Of a DNA stretch of 42,249 bases, positions 34,940-42,249 are shown piece by piece. A model generated the notes under the pieces. It was not told the origin of the DNA and did no database searches. It saw only the letters and a list, made by a program, of their open reading frames with translations. The position numbers and the translations under genes were made by a program. The stretch's first letter is position 1, and every line of letters starts with the position of its first letter. The stretch is from the NCBI GenBank assembly GCA_046346965.1, contig JAXMHB010000025.1, positions 1-42,249 on the forward strand, written 5' to 3'. This stretch comes from JAXMHB01 sp046346965. Its GTDB lineage: Bacteria > Pseudomonadota > Gammaproteobacteria > Xanthomonadales > SZUA-5.

Positions 34940-35425
34940 TCACGTCTGCGCCCTTCTTACATTGATTGTCAACACATCGACTTCATGCAGGCTCACGCGC
35001 AGCCGTGCATGCAGCTGCCAGCCCAGGCTCTGATACCAGCGCGTCTGGTCGGTGAACAGATACAGTGTCCGATGCCGGCGACGCGCACTGTGCGCCACCA
35101 GCGCGTGCACCAGCGCGGCGCCGATGCCCTGGCCGCGTGCCTGCGGCCGCACGTACAGGCCGCCGGCCAGCCAGGGGCCGATGTCCTTCAACTCCGGCGC
35201 GTCCTCCAGCACCAGACTCACCGATCCCAGCAGGCGGTCATCGTCGCCCAGCGCCACCAGCGTGGTCGGGCAATCGCCGCCAGCCGCATGCGCACGCAAT
35301 TCGGCCAGCGCCTCGGCGTGCGTCCACGGCGCCATCAGCTCGCCCCACTGCGCGTGATGCCAGTCGGCCAGCGTATCGGCCAGTTCCGGGAAGCGCGCCA
35401 GCGGCAGGATGCGCCAGGGTTTCAT
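34940..35425 (-). CDS. GNAT family N-acetyltransferase
   Basis: Protein of 161 residues. The acetyl-CoA-binding motif is LYVRPQARGQGIGAALVHALVAHSARR, followed by TLYLFTDQTRWYQSLGWQ, a typical C-terminal GNAT strand and helix. The start MKPWRILPLARFPELADTLADWHHAQWGEL is characteristic of a subgroup of unassigned acetyltransferases. It is intact, although the neighbouring ribD region is full of indels. It lies 19 bases downstream of the DUF350 gene on the same strand, so the two may be cotranscribed. The substrate is unknown. Confidence 0.85.
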   Translation of the reverse strand: MKPWRILPLARFPELADTLADWHHAQWGELMAPWTHAEALAELRAHAAGGDCPTTLVALGDDDRLLGSVSLVLEDAPELKDIGPWLAGGLYVRPQARGQGIGAALVHALVAHSARRRHRTLYLFTDQTRWYQSLGWQLHARLRVSLHEVDVLTINVRRAQT

Positions 35426-35444
35426 GGCGATCGCGTCGACCGGA

Positions 35445-35861
35445 TCAGTAATAGGTCATCGACGCCGCATTGAGCAGGCCGACGACGATGGACACCGACG
35501 CAACGAAGGTGCCGGCCGCCTGTTCGCCACGGGCGATGCGATCCGGCAGGCCGCTCAGCACCAGGCGCAGCGCGACGAAGGTCAGCACCTGGACGGTCAG
35601 CGCGATCAGGCCCCACAGCGCGCAGTCGAGCAGCCCGATGGCATTGGTGATGGCGCTGTGCAGCGGCAGCGCGAAGCCCAGCAGCGAACCACCGAGCGCG
35701 GTGGCGGCGGCGTTGTTGTTCAGGCGGATCAGCGCGAACTCGTGCTGCGGCGTCAGCCGCGTGTAGATCAGCACGTACAGCAGCGTCAGTCCGACCGCCA
35801 GCGCAAAGTAGGACAAGAAGGCGGGAACGCCTTGCAGCGAGGTCTCAGCGGATTGCCACAT
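35445..35861 (-). CDS. DUF350 family membrane protein
   Basis: Protein of 138 residues with four membrane helices (LSYFALAVGLTLLYVLIYTRLT; AATALGGSLLGFALPLHSAI; LDCALWGLIALTVQVLTFVALRLVL; AAGTFVASVSIVVGLLNAASM). It matches the small DUF350 inner-membrane proteins, which have two copies of a two-helix unit and no assigned activity. An ideal ribosome site (GGAGG, 7 bases upstream) fixes ATG at 35861; the upstream frame continues but runs into the repeat-filled gap. Confidence 0.85.
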   Translation of the reverse strand: MWQSAETSLQGVPAFLSYFALAVGLTLLYVLIYTRLTPQHEFALIRLNNNAAATALGGSLLGFALPLHSAITNAIGLLDCALWGLIALTVQVLTFVALRLVLSGLPDRIARGEQAAGTFVASVSIVVGLLNAASMTYY

Positions 35862-35930
35862 GCCAGGCCTCCGACGGGTGCAATGGGCGCAGGATAGCGG
35901 CAGGCGCGGGGGTTGGTGACACGGCGAAAC

Positions 35931-36090
35931 GGGACCCGGGACCCGGGACCCGGGACCCGGGACTCGCCAGTTTGCGAAGCGTGAGTCCCGCCCCATCGGC
36001 AGCATCGTCCCGCTCGTGCCGGCAGCCTGAATCCCTCTCCTAGCGGGAGAGGTCAGACCGCGCGCCGGAGGGCGCCGCTCCTGCGGCGCC
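35931..36090. repeat. Heptad tract (GGGACCC)4 GGGACTC and two dispersed hairpins
   Basis: Positions 35931-35965 are five perfect heptads, the inverted form of those at 6.8 kb. CCTCTCC/GGAGAGG (36034-36040 with 36046-36052) is the palindrome widely dispersed in proteobacterial gaps (CCCTCTCC...GGGAGAGG). GGCGCCGC/GCGGCGCC (36071-36078 with 36083-36090) is a second perfect stem. No gene is seen in 35862-36135. Confidence 0.75.
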
Positions 36091-36135
36091 GCTGTTGAAC
36101 GAGGACCGGCAGTGTGAACCCCGCGGCCGCGCGGA

Positions 36136-37745
36136 TCAGCTGTACAAGGCCCGGAACAAATCCTTGTTGGTCGATTTGCCCGCTGGCGCGTCCGCCGCCA
36201 CGTTCCACGACGCCAGATGCGCCAGCGCATTGACCAGATAGCGCGACAATTCGAGCTGGGTGAAGGTGTTGTACATCGGAAAATCGAGCACGCTTTCGGC
36301 GTCGATGAACAGCTGCACCTCACGCGACAGCTGATTCCACCAGTTCGGCACGAACTCGTTGTAGGCCCACAACAGCTGTACCGTGTAGCCGCCCGGCACG
36401 TTGAACCACGGGTTCGGCAGCACGCTCAGCGACTGCGGCACCAGCACCGACTGTTCGCCCTGACGCGCCTGGCCACAGTTGCTGGATCAGCGGCCAGAAA
36501 TCGCGCGTGTCGAACACCTGATTGTGGCGGAACAGGCGCACCGAGCCGCCGCCGGGATCCTGCGCGTACGGCACATAGCCCTTGCCGGCCACCCAGGGCT
36601 GCAGGCCGAACAGCGGCGGGCAGATCAAGCTGGACACGACGATGTCATTGCCCTCCCAGGCAGCTTCTCGTCGGTGTTGACGAACACCGCCAGCTTGCGC
36701 AGCCCGCGCGCCAGTAGGCATTTAAGCCCAGGTTCTCCAGCCGTTGCCGTCGGCAATCGATAGACCTGCGACGGCGTACTGCGCGGCCTTGAACCGGCCA
36801 GTTCGAGTAGCGCGGCACCAGCCCCGACAGTGCCGGGAACTGCTCCTCGGCCACCTGCGCGAAGGCGGCGCTGCTGCCGCCGACGATGTCCGCCAGCGAG
36901 TACGGCCGCCAAGCCGGGCGCGTGGTCTGCACATAGCCCGGTTGACCCTCGCCGACATAGTCGCCGGTGAAGGCAAAACTCGAGAACTGCCGCCCACGCC
37001 GCCGGTCTGGGCGCCGCTTTTGGGCGGAAAGAACTGGCGGCACGCCGAGCGAGAAATTGGCCTCGAAGGGCACCAGATCGGCGGAGGCGTCATCGCTCAG
37101 GAACAGACTGGTGTTCATCACCAGAAACGGCCGCTGGCGCTCGACGGCAATGAAATCGGCCGCCGTCAGCCCAGGATTGCGCGCGATCGCCGCATCGCGC
37201 ACGGCCTTGGTCCAGCTGATGTAGCGCTGGTCGAAGCCCTGCGCATCGGGTGTCCACAAGCCAAACAGCGACAGCACCTCGCCGCCGATCAGCCCCCGCT
37301 ACAAATCGTTGTTCGGATAGCCGTACTTGAGCTTCAGGTCGAGGATCTCGCTGAGATCGCTCAGCGTGCCGAGGCGAGTGGGCACCTGCCCCAGATTGTG
37401 GGCCGGCAAGTGATCGAGCGCATTGCCGTCGTTGCCCCAGATGGTGATCTTGGACGGATCCAGCTGGATCTGTCCGAGGAACTCGTCATCGCTGATCGAG
37501 GCCGGCAGATAGGTGTACAGACTCGACGCCCAAGTGCCGCCCGAGACCGAGGACAGCGCAAAGGTCTGATCCAGCAATCCAAGCGCGCGCAGCCCGCGCA
37601 ACTGCCCCATGGCGCAGGTCAGCGCGCGGCTGCCACCCCCGGAAAAACATAAGCCTACCGAACTGGCGGTGGCCTGAGGCTCAGGACTCGCCGTGTTCAG
37701 CACCGACGGCAGCGGCAGCATCATCGCGTTAAAAGGCGTGCTCAT
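36136..37745 (-). pseudogene. cPLA2/patatin-like lipase, with in-frame stop and frameshifts
   Basis: The N-terminal 150 residues are intact and diagnostic: SSVGLCFSGGGSRALTCAMGQLRGLRALGLLDQTFALSSVSGGTWASSLYTYL. It has the glycine-rich oxyanion loop SGGGSRA and the nucleophile serine of SVSGGTW, as in cytosolic phospholipase A2-like enzymes. The same frame meets a TAG at 37299-37301 and then continues with good sequence (RGLIGGEVLSLFGLWTPDAQGFDQRY...). Further frame changes occur near 37020, 36780, 36660 and 36470. The C-terminal part ends VAADAPAGKSTNKDLFRALYS at 36136. ATG at 37745 has GGGAG six bases upstream. There is no signal peptide. It should hydrolyse phospholipid or another lipid ester if functional. 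Confidence 0.75.
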
Positions 37746-37803
37746 CATCGACTCCCACAAGTAGGCCTCGGACCTGCGGGCAGTGTAACGGAGAGTGACA
37801 GAG

Positions 37804-37863
37804 ACGAGGGGCGAAGGGCAGCGCGCGGCGGTGCCGCGCAAGCGGCTGCCCTTCGCCCCTCGT
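37804..37863. terminator. Perfect 19-bp hairpin with an inner hairpin
   Basis: ACGAGGGGCGAAGGGCAGC (37804-37822) and its exact reverse complement (37845-37863) enclose a second perfect stem (GCGCGGC at 37823-37829 with GCCGCGC at 37833-37839). It lies between the deaminase stop and the lipase start, both on the minus strand, so it probably ends transcription of the deaminase gene. Its purine-rich arm resembles the inverted repeat at 888-1052. Confidence 0.65.
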
Positions 37864-37888
37864 GCCCTCGTGTCCCTCGCGCTTCCGC

Positions 37889-38905
37889 TCAGTTCGCCGC
37901 GCAGTACGCGTCCAGTCGATCCATGTAGGCACGCTTGCGCTCCGCGCTGGCGAAGCTGGCTTCGAAGCTGTTGGCGGCCAGCGTGCGCAGCTCCTCGCGC
38001 GACAGCTTCAGTGCGGCGGCGGTCTCGTGGAAGTTCTGGTTGATGTAGCCGCCGAAATAGGCCGGATCGTCCGAGTTGATGGTCGCCACGATGCCGAGAT
38101 CGAGCATCGTTTTCAGATTGTGCTCGGCCAGCGTCTGGAACACGCACAGCTTGACGTTGGACAGCGGGCAGACGGTCAGCGGGATGCGCTCGCGCACCAG
38201 GCGCTCCACCAGCAGCGGGTCTTTGAGCGATTGCACGCCATGGTCGATGCGCTCGACCTGCAGCACGTCGAGGGCGCTCCAGATGTAGGCCGGCGGGCCT
38301 TCCTCGCCGGCGTGGGCGACCACGCGCAGCCCGAGTTCGCGCGCCTTGGCAAACACGCGCGCGAACTTCTCGGGCGGATGGCCGACCTCGCTCGAATCCA
38401 GGCCCACGCCCACGATCAGCTCGCGCCAGGGCAGCGCCTGTTCCAGCGTCGCCAGCGCCGCCGCCTCGTCCAGATGGCGCAGGAAGCACAGGATCAACTC
38501 GGCGTGGATGCCGAGCTCGCGCTCGGCTTGATCGGCCGCGCGCTTCAGCCCCTGGATCACCGCGGCAAAAGGTACGCCGCGCTCGGTGTGTGTCTGCGGA
38601 TCGAAGAACAACTCGGCGTGGATGACGCCATCGGCCTGCGCGCGCAGGAAGTAGGCCCAGGCCATGTCGTAGAAGTCTTGCTCGTGCAGCAGCACGCTGG
38701 CGCCAGCGTAGTAGATGTCGAGAAAGCTCTGCAGATTGGTGAAGGCGTAGGCCGCGCGCAGGGCCTCCACGCTGGGATAAGGCAGGCTGACGCCATTGCG
38801 CTCGGCCAGGCGGAAGATCAGCTCCGGCTCCAGCGAGCCCTCGATGTGGATATGTAGCTCGGCTTTGGGCAGGCCGGCGATGAATTCGTGCAGCGAGGCG
38901 GACAT
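37889..38905 (-). CDS. Adenine/adenosine deaminase
   Basis: Zinc enzyme of 338 residues that deaminates adenine or adenosine in purine salvage. Motifs in order: ELHIHIEGSLEPEL (zinc-binding HxH), VVAHAGEEGPPAYIW (zinc histidine and catalytic glutamate), VERIDHGVQSL (catalytic histidine), PLTVCPLSNVKL, and ATINSDDPAYFGGYINQNF (zinc aspartate). The GEEGP...IW and DDPAYFGGY details look more like the adenine deaminase subgroup than true adenosine deaminase, but I cannot separate the two with certainty. GGAG seven bases before ATG supports the start. The gene is intact. Confidence 0.9.
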   Translation of the reverse strand: MSASLHEFIAGLPKAELHIHIEGSLEPELIFRLAERNGVSLPYPSVEALRAAYAFTNLQSFLDIYYAGASVLLHEQDFYDMAWAYFLRAQADGVIHAELFFDPQTHTERGVPFAAVIQGLKRAADQAERELGIHAELILCFLRHLDEAAALATLEQALPWRELIVGVGLDSSEVGHPPEKFARVFAKARELGLRVVAHAGEEGPPAYIWSALDVLQVERIDHGVQSLKDPLLVERLVRERIPLTVCPLSNVKLCVFQTLAEHNLKTMLDLGIVATINSDDPAYFGGYINQNFHETAAALKLSREELRTLAANSFEASFASAERKRAYMDRLDAYCAAN

Positions 38906-39089
38906 GCAGGGCTCCGGCGGCGGGGGAGGCCGCAGTCTGCCGCAAGCGCGCCGGTGGGTACAGGAAGCCGGCGGCGATGCTCGGGTGCTAGCCTTATCGG
39001 GGCATCCCCGATCTTCCGCCGCGTCCCAATGTCAGGGAATATGCGGGACGTTGGCATGGGCGCACGACGCCCGGGGGGATGGTCTGTCA

Positions 39090-39800
39090 ATGGCGGCGCG
39101 TACTGCCCATGTGGCCCTGGTGGAGGACGATCCGGTCCACGCCGCAATCTATGCGGGCTGGCTGGAGCAGGCCGGACATCGGGTCACGGTGTACGCCACC
39201 GCTGCCGAATTTCGGCGCCGTCTCGGGGCCGGTTCGGTGGACGCGGTGCTGCTCGACTGGACGCTGCCGGACACCACCGGGCTGGCCTTGCTCGACTGGC
39301 TCAAGCACTCGCCGCACGCCAGCCTGCCGGTGATCTTCCTGACCGGCAATGACGCCGAGGCCGATGTGGTGGCGGCGCTGCGTGCCGGGGCCGAGGACTA
39401 CATCGCCAAACCGGGGCGCATGCACGAGTTGCTTGCGCGCATCGACAGCGTGCTGCGGCGCGCCGGCGTGATGGCCAGCGTGGTGCCGGTGATCGAGGCG
39501 CCGCCGTTCCGGCTGGAACCGGTGCCGCGCCGCTTGTACTTGCGCGGCGAGTTGCAGGAAACCACCGACCGCGAGTTCGAACTGCTGGCCTTTCTGTTCC
39601 GACGCGCCGGCCGCATCGTCAGTCGCGAAGCGCTGCTGGCCGAGGTGTGGAATCTGTCGGCCGATGTGCCGACGCGCACCATCGACACCCACGTCTCGCG
39701 TCTGCGCAAGAAGCTCGGCCTGAACGGCGAGAGCGGCTGGCGGCTGGCGGCGGTGTACCAGCACGGCTATCGGCTGGAACGGGTGGCAGGGCAGGGCTGA
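39090..39800 (+). CDS. OmpR-family response regulator
   Basis: Two-domain regulator of 236 residues. The receiver domain has acidic residues VEDDP (12-14), phospho-acceptor Asp56 (AVLLDWTLPD), the FLTGND threonine and the lysine of YIAKPG. The C-terminal DNA-binding domain is a winged helix (ETTDREFELLAFLFRRAGRIVSREALLAEVW, then PTRTIDTHVSRLRKKLGL and AAVYQHGYRLE). A G-rich ribosome site lies upstream of ATG at 39090. The following gene, after 3 bases, encodes an HPt-type protein. No histidine kinase gene is near, so the regulator may receive phosphate through that HPt from a distant hybrid kinase. Confidence 0.9.
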   Translation: MAARTAHVALVEDDPVHAAIYAGWLEQAGHRVTVYATAAEFRRRLGAGSVDAVLLDWTLPDTTGLALLDWLKHSPHASLPVIFLTGNDAEADVVAALRAGAEDYIAKPGRMHELLARIDSVLRRAGVMASVVPVIEAPPFRLEPVPRRLYLRGELQETTDREFELLAFLFRRAGRIVSREALLAEVWNLSADVPTRTIDTHVSRLRKKLGLNGESGWRLAAVYQHGYRLERVAGQG

Positions 39801-39803
39801 GCC

Positions 39804-40175
39804 GTGCGCATCGCTGCGCTGGACGCCGAGGCCTGGGATCAACTCCGCCTGCTGGAGCGGCCCGAGCGCCCGGGCACGCTGGCCCGCGTGCTGCTGTTGT
39901 ATCTGCGTAATGCCGAGGATCTGCACGCGCGCATCCACGCGGCGCATCGCGCCGGCGACTGCGGCGAGCTGCATCGCGCCTTGCACAATCTGCGCGCCAG
40001 CAGCGCCAGCGTCGGCGCCAGTGCGCTGGCCGCGCTGCTGCGGCCCTGGGAGCAGGACGCCAAAGTCGGCGTCGATGTGCTCGACGCCGGGCGGCTGGCG
40101 GCCATCGCCGACGAACTCGCCGCCGTCGAGCGCGCACTGCGCGCCCGCCTCGGCGAGCTGCCTCAGTCGTTGTGA
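39804..40175 (+). CDS. HPt-domain phosphotransfer protein
   Basis: Helical protein of 123 residues with the histidine phosphotransfer signature ALHNLRASSASVGASALAALL. His61 is the expected phosphate carrier, in place of the usual HxLKGSSxxxG. The GTG start lies 3 bases after the response regulator stop, so the two are cotranscribed and probably coupled. Its last 13 bases overlap the convergent acyl-CoA dehydrogenase gene. A role relaying phosphate to or from the response regulator is inferred from family and position. Confidence 0.8.
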   Translation: MRIAALDAEAWDQLRLLERPERPGTLARVLLLYLRNAEDLHARIHAAHRAGDCGELHRALHNLRASSASVGASALAALLRPWEQDAKVGVDVLDAGRLAAIADELAAVERALRARLGELPQSL

Positions 40176-41368
40176 CGCTCGCACTCCATCTTCGCCAGCG
40201 TCATCAGATGCACCTCATCGGGACCATCGGCGATGCGCAGCGAGCGCGCACCGGCATAGGCATGCGCCAGGAAGCTGTCGGTGGACAGGCCGAGGCCGCC
40301 GTGGACCTGGATGGCGCGGTCGATCACCTGACAGGCCATGCGCGGCACCACCACCTTGATCATCGCAACGCGATCACGCGCACCGCGCGTGCCCAGCTTG
40401 TCCAGCGCCCACGCCGTGTTCAGCGTCAGCAGCCGCGCCTGCTCGACCTCGCAGCGGCTCAGCGCAATCGCCTCCTGCGCCATGCCGTGACGCGCGATCG
40501 GCTGCCCGAACACGATGCGTGACTTCGCGCGCGCCACCATCGCCTCGATCGCGCGCTCGGCCAGCCCGATCAGGCGCATGCAGTGATGCACGCGGCCCGG
40601 GCCGAGGCGCCCCTGAGCGATCTCGAAACCCTTGCCCTCGCCAAAGATCAGATTGCCGAGCGGCACGCGCACATTCTCGAACGCCACCTCGGCGTGCCCA
40701 TTGGGCGCATCGTCATAGCCGAACACATACAGCGGCCGCACCAGCCGCACGCCGGGCGCATCGCGCGGCACGATGATCATCGACTGCCGCGCGTAAGGCT
40801 TGGCCTCCGGATTGGACTCGCCCATGACGATGTAGAACTTGCAGCGCGGATCCATCGCGCCGGTGGTCCACCACTTGCGCCCGGTCACCACATAGCTGTC
40901 GCCATCGCGCAGGATGCGGCAGCGGATATTGGTCGCGTCCGAGGACGCCACATCGGGCTCGGTCATCGCAAAACCCGAGCGAATCTCGCCCGCCAGCAGC
41001 GGTTCCAGCCACTGCTTCTTCTGGAACTCGTTGCCATAGAGGTGCAGCACCTCCATGTTGCCGGTATCCGGCGCCGAGCAGTTGAACACCTCCGAGGCGA
41101 TCATCGAGCGCCCCATGATCTCGGCCAGCCGCGCGTAATCGAGGTTGCTCAAGCCCGCGCCGTGGCGGCTGTCGGGCAGGAACAGATTCCACAAGCCCGC
41201 CGCGCGCGCCTTGCGCTTCATCTCCTCCATCACCGGCGGAATCTGCCAGCGCTGCCCCGGCTTCTCGACCTCGGCATAAAACTCGCGCTCGCCCGGCTCC
41301 ACCACCTCATGCATGAAGGCGATCAGGCGTTCGCGGAGTTCCTGGGCGCGGGCGGACAGATCGAACAT
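40163..41368 (-). CDS. Acyl-CoA dehydrogenase family protein
   Basis: FAD enzyme of 401 residues, most like the ACAD10/11-type acyl-CoA dehydrogenases. Features: N-terminal helical domain with FLPDSRHGAGLSNLDYARLAEIMGRS, the FAD/substrate segment GFAMTEPDVASSDATNIRCRI, VVTGRKWWTTGAMDP, RLGPGRVHHCMRLIGLAERAIEAM, and the C-terminal IQVHGGLGLSTDSFLAHAYAGARSLRIADGPDEVH. It oxidises an acyl-CoA at the alpha-beta bond in fatty acid breakdown. ATG at 41368 has GGAG eight bases upstream; a GTG three codons earlier would overlap that site. The gene is intact. Confidence 0.92.
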   Translation of the reverse strand: MFDLSARAQELRERLIAFMHEVVEPGEREFYAEVEKPGQRWQIPPVMEEMKRKARAAGLWNLFLPDSRHGAGLSNLDYARLAEIMGRSMIASEVFNCSAPDTGNMEVLHLYGNEFQKKQWLEPLLAGEIRSGFAMTEPDVASSDATNIRCRILRDGDSYVVTGRKWWTTGAMDPRCKFYIVMGESNPEAKPYARQSMIIVPRDAPGVRLVRPLYVFGYDDAPNGHAEVAFENVRVPLGNLIFGEGKGFEIAQGRLGPGRVHHCMRLIGLAERAIEAMVARAKSRIVFGQPIARHGMAQEAIALSRCEVEQARLLTLNTAWALDKLGTRGARDRVAMIKVVVPRMACQVIDRAIQVHGGLGLSTDSFLAHAYAGARSLRIADGPDEVHLMTLAKMECERHND

Positions 41369-41679
41369 GAAAGCCACTCCAAAGCAGGGATGCGCAGGGT
41401 AGCGCGAAACACCGCCGCCACGATGCGTGTCATCAAGCCCGACCGCTCACCCCCGGACAGGATTTCTTGACGGCGATCAAGGCGGCGCCGGCAGGAGCGG
41501 GGCGGGCAAAAGCCGGTCGAGGGGCAGGGGACCCGGCGTGTCGCGGTGGCGAGCGATGCGTGGGCGCTGGAGGATTTAGCGGTCCACATCGGCAGACCGT
41601 AGAGCCCCGGCGCCGCGATCCTGGGGGCGCCGACGTCCTCGTCGGCACACCAGCGGCACGTCCCCTGAGGCCACCATCG
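41369..41679. other. Gap without recognisable gene
   Basis: Between the acyl-CoA dehydrogenase start and the first tandem unit I see no gene, strong promoter or RNA. Open frames here are short, arginine- and proline-rich and unsupported. Confidence 0.5.
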
Positions 41680-41814
41680 CAGGCAACGACCCACCCGCAC
41701 GCACGGAGCCGTGCTACCCGTAGGCCGGGTCCTTCGCGTCCCAAATGCCTGGCCCGGCGACCCGGCCCCACACGCGAGGCGCCCGGCGCTTCTCCCAGTT
41801 CCCGAAAACCCCGG

Positions 41815-41869
41815 CGTCATTGCGAGCCCCCGCGGCGCCCGCGGGCGCGGCGGGGGCGCGGCAATCCAG
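41815..41869. repeat. CGTCATTGCGAG...GGCAATCCAG palindromic element, copy 1
   Basis: It begins CGTCATTGCGAGCCCC and ends GGCAATCCAG, with complementary GC-rich arms between. This is the layout of a palindromic repeat that I recall as dispersed in many bacterial genomes. Confidence 0.75.
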
Positions 41870-42074
41870 CTTTGCGCCGTTGCCTTGGCTCTGACGGCCA
41901 ACCCACAAAGCCGCGGCCGCCGGCGCGATGGGACGCCATCGCAGGCAACGACGCACCCGCGCACGGAGCCGCGCTACCCGTAGGCCGGGTCCTTCGCGTC
42001 CCAAATGCATGGCCCGGCGACCCCGCCCCACACGCGAGGCGCCCGGCGCTTCTCCCAGTGCCCGAAACCCCCAG

Positions 42075-42129
42075 CGTCATTGCGAGCCCCCGCGGCGCCG
42101 TCGGCGCTGCGGGGGGCGCGGCAATCCAG
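42075..42129. repeat. CGTCATTGCGAG...GGCAATCCAG palindromic element, copy 2
   Basis: Second copy in the next tandem unit, same length as copy 1 (55 bases), with substitutions only in the hairpin tip (GCGGCGCCGTCGGCGCTGC-type instead of GCGGCGCCCGCGGGCGCGG-type). Confidence 0.75.
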
Positions 42130-42249
42130 CTCTGCGCTGTTGCCTTTGCCCTAACCGCCAACCCACAAAGCCGCGGCCGCCGGCGCGATGGGACGTCATC
42201 GCAGGCAACGACGCACCCGCGCACGGAGCCGCGCTACCCGTAGGCCGGG

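Larger units (their letters stand above)
41680..42249. repeat. Tandem modular intergenic repeat, about 261-bp period (runs off the window)
   Basis: The phrase GTAGGCCGGGTCCTTCGCGT starts at 41718 and 41980, and a third copy begins at 42240, giving periods of 262 and 260. Each unit contains GCGAGGCGCCCGGCGCTT, a palindromic element, then CAAAGCCGCGGCCGCCGGCG, then ATCGCAGGCAACGACGCACC, then GCACGGAGCCGCGCTACC. The same framework occurs inverted at 7.6-7.9 kb, but without the palindromic insert. Frames open across several units are not coding. Confidence 0.85.

Noticed and set aside
37299..38945. 548-codon minus-strand frame joining the region opposite the deaminase to the lipase start
   Set aside because: Its first 380 codons are a wrong frame across the deaminase gene; the lipase starts at the ATG near 37745 with a ribosome site.
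41467..42243. 258-codon frame with an internal repeat (VGRVLRVPNAWPGDPAPHARRP-type units)
   Set aside because: It runs across the tandem intergenic repeat and similar peptides appear on both strands and at 7.6-7.9 kb, so it reflects DNA repeats rather than a repeat protein.

Overview
The window is high-GC DNA that looks like a gammaproteobacterium of the Lysobacterales (Xanthomonadales) type. The reasons are an OleA with the Xanthomonas-type C-terminus, an NhaR-type LysR regulator, sigma factor/Ser-Thr kinase gene pairs, a birA-coaX gene pair, and gaps filled with xanthomonad-style intergenic repeats. No rRNA, tRNA or CRISPR array was seen.

Left part (1-16 kb). The 3' end of oleA is followed by a frameshifted TMEM43-family membrane protein. 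A minus-strand operon then encodes an unknown 437-residue anchored protein, a Ser/Thr kinase with TPRs, and an ECF-type sigma factor, with kinase and sigma factor overlapping by ATGA. After a GNAT enzyme and a repeat-filled gap come an ODP-type di-iron/MBL protein and a TPR protein. Next are a tiny exported six-cysteine protein and a membrane-anchored CPAC thiol oxidoreductase. A second sigma/kinase pair follows in the opposite order (overlap GTGA), then a small secreted protein.

Middle (16-27 kb). A ribosome hibernation factor-like protein overlaps a membrane protein gene and is divergent from nhaR. A large secreted protein with YadA-head-like repeats and a C-terminal S74-like chaperone domain is preceded in its operon by a small secreted protein ending in NGFE. 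An M16 zinc peptidase follows with one frameshift and a missing segment. Then come a single-domain globin, a SAM methyltransferase, a persulfide dioxygenase-like enzyme and a TauE/SafE exporter. The exporter's 5' end abuts a 269-bp MITE-like element.

Right part (27-37 kb). Rhodanese, coaX, birA, an IS110-family transposase, plsY, a DAK2-DegV fusion, ribD and a cPLA2/patatin-like lipase are all recognisable by homology but broken by many single-base indels. Several of these are normally essential, so I think this stretch is low-quality sequence rather than a pseudogene graveyard. Treat gene limits here as approximate. The DAK2-DegV fusion (FakA/FakB-like) lies directly upstream of plsY and suggests a fatty acid to acyl-phosphate to lysophosphatidate route.

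Right end (37-42 kb). Intact genes resume: adenine/adenosine deaminase, an OmpR-type response regulator with an HPt protein, and an acyl-CoA dehydrogenase. The window ends in a roughly 261-bp tandem repeat whose framework is present, inverted, at 7.6-7.9 kb.

No single clearly undescribed defence or mobile system was found. The best leads are the two kinase/sigma modules, the cysteine-rich peptide with its oxidoreductase, the DAK2-DegV/plsY coupling, and the modular intergenic repeats.
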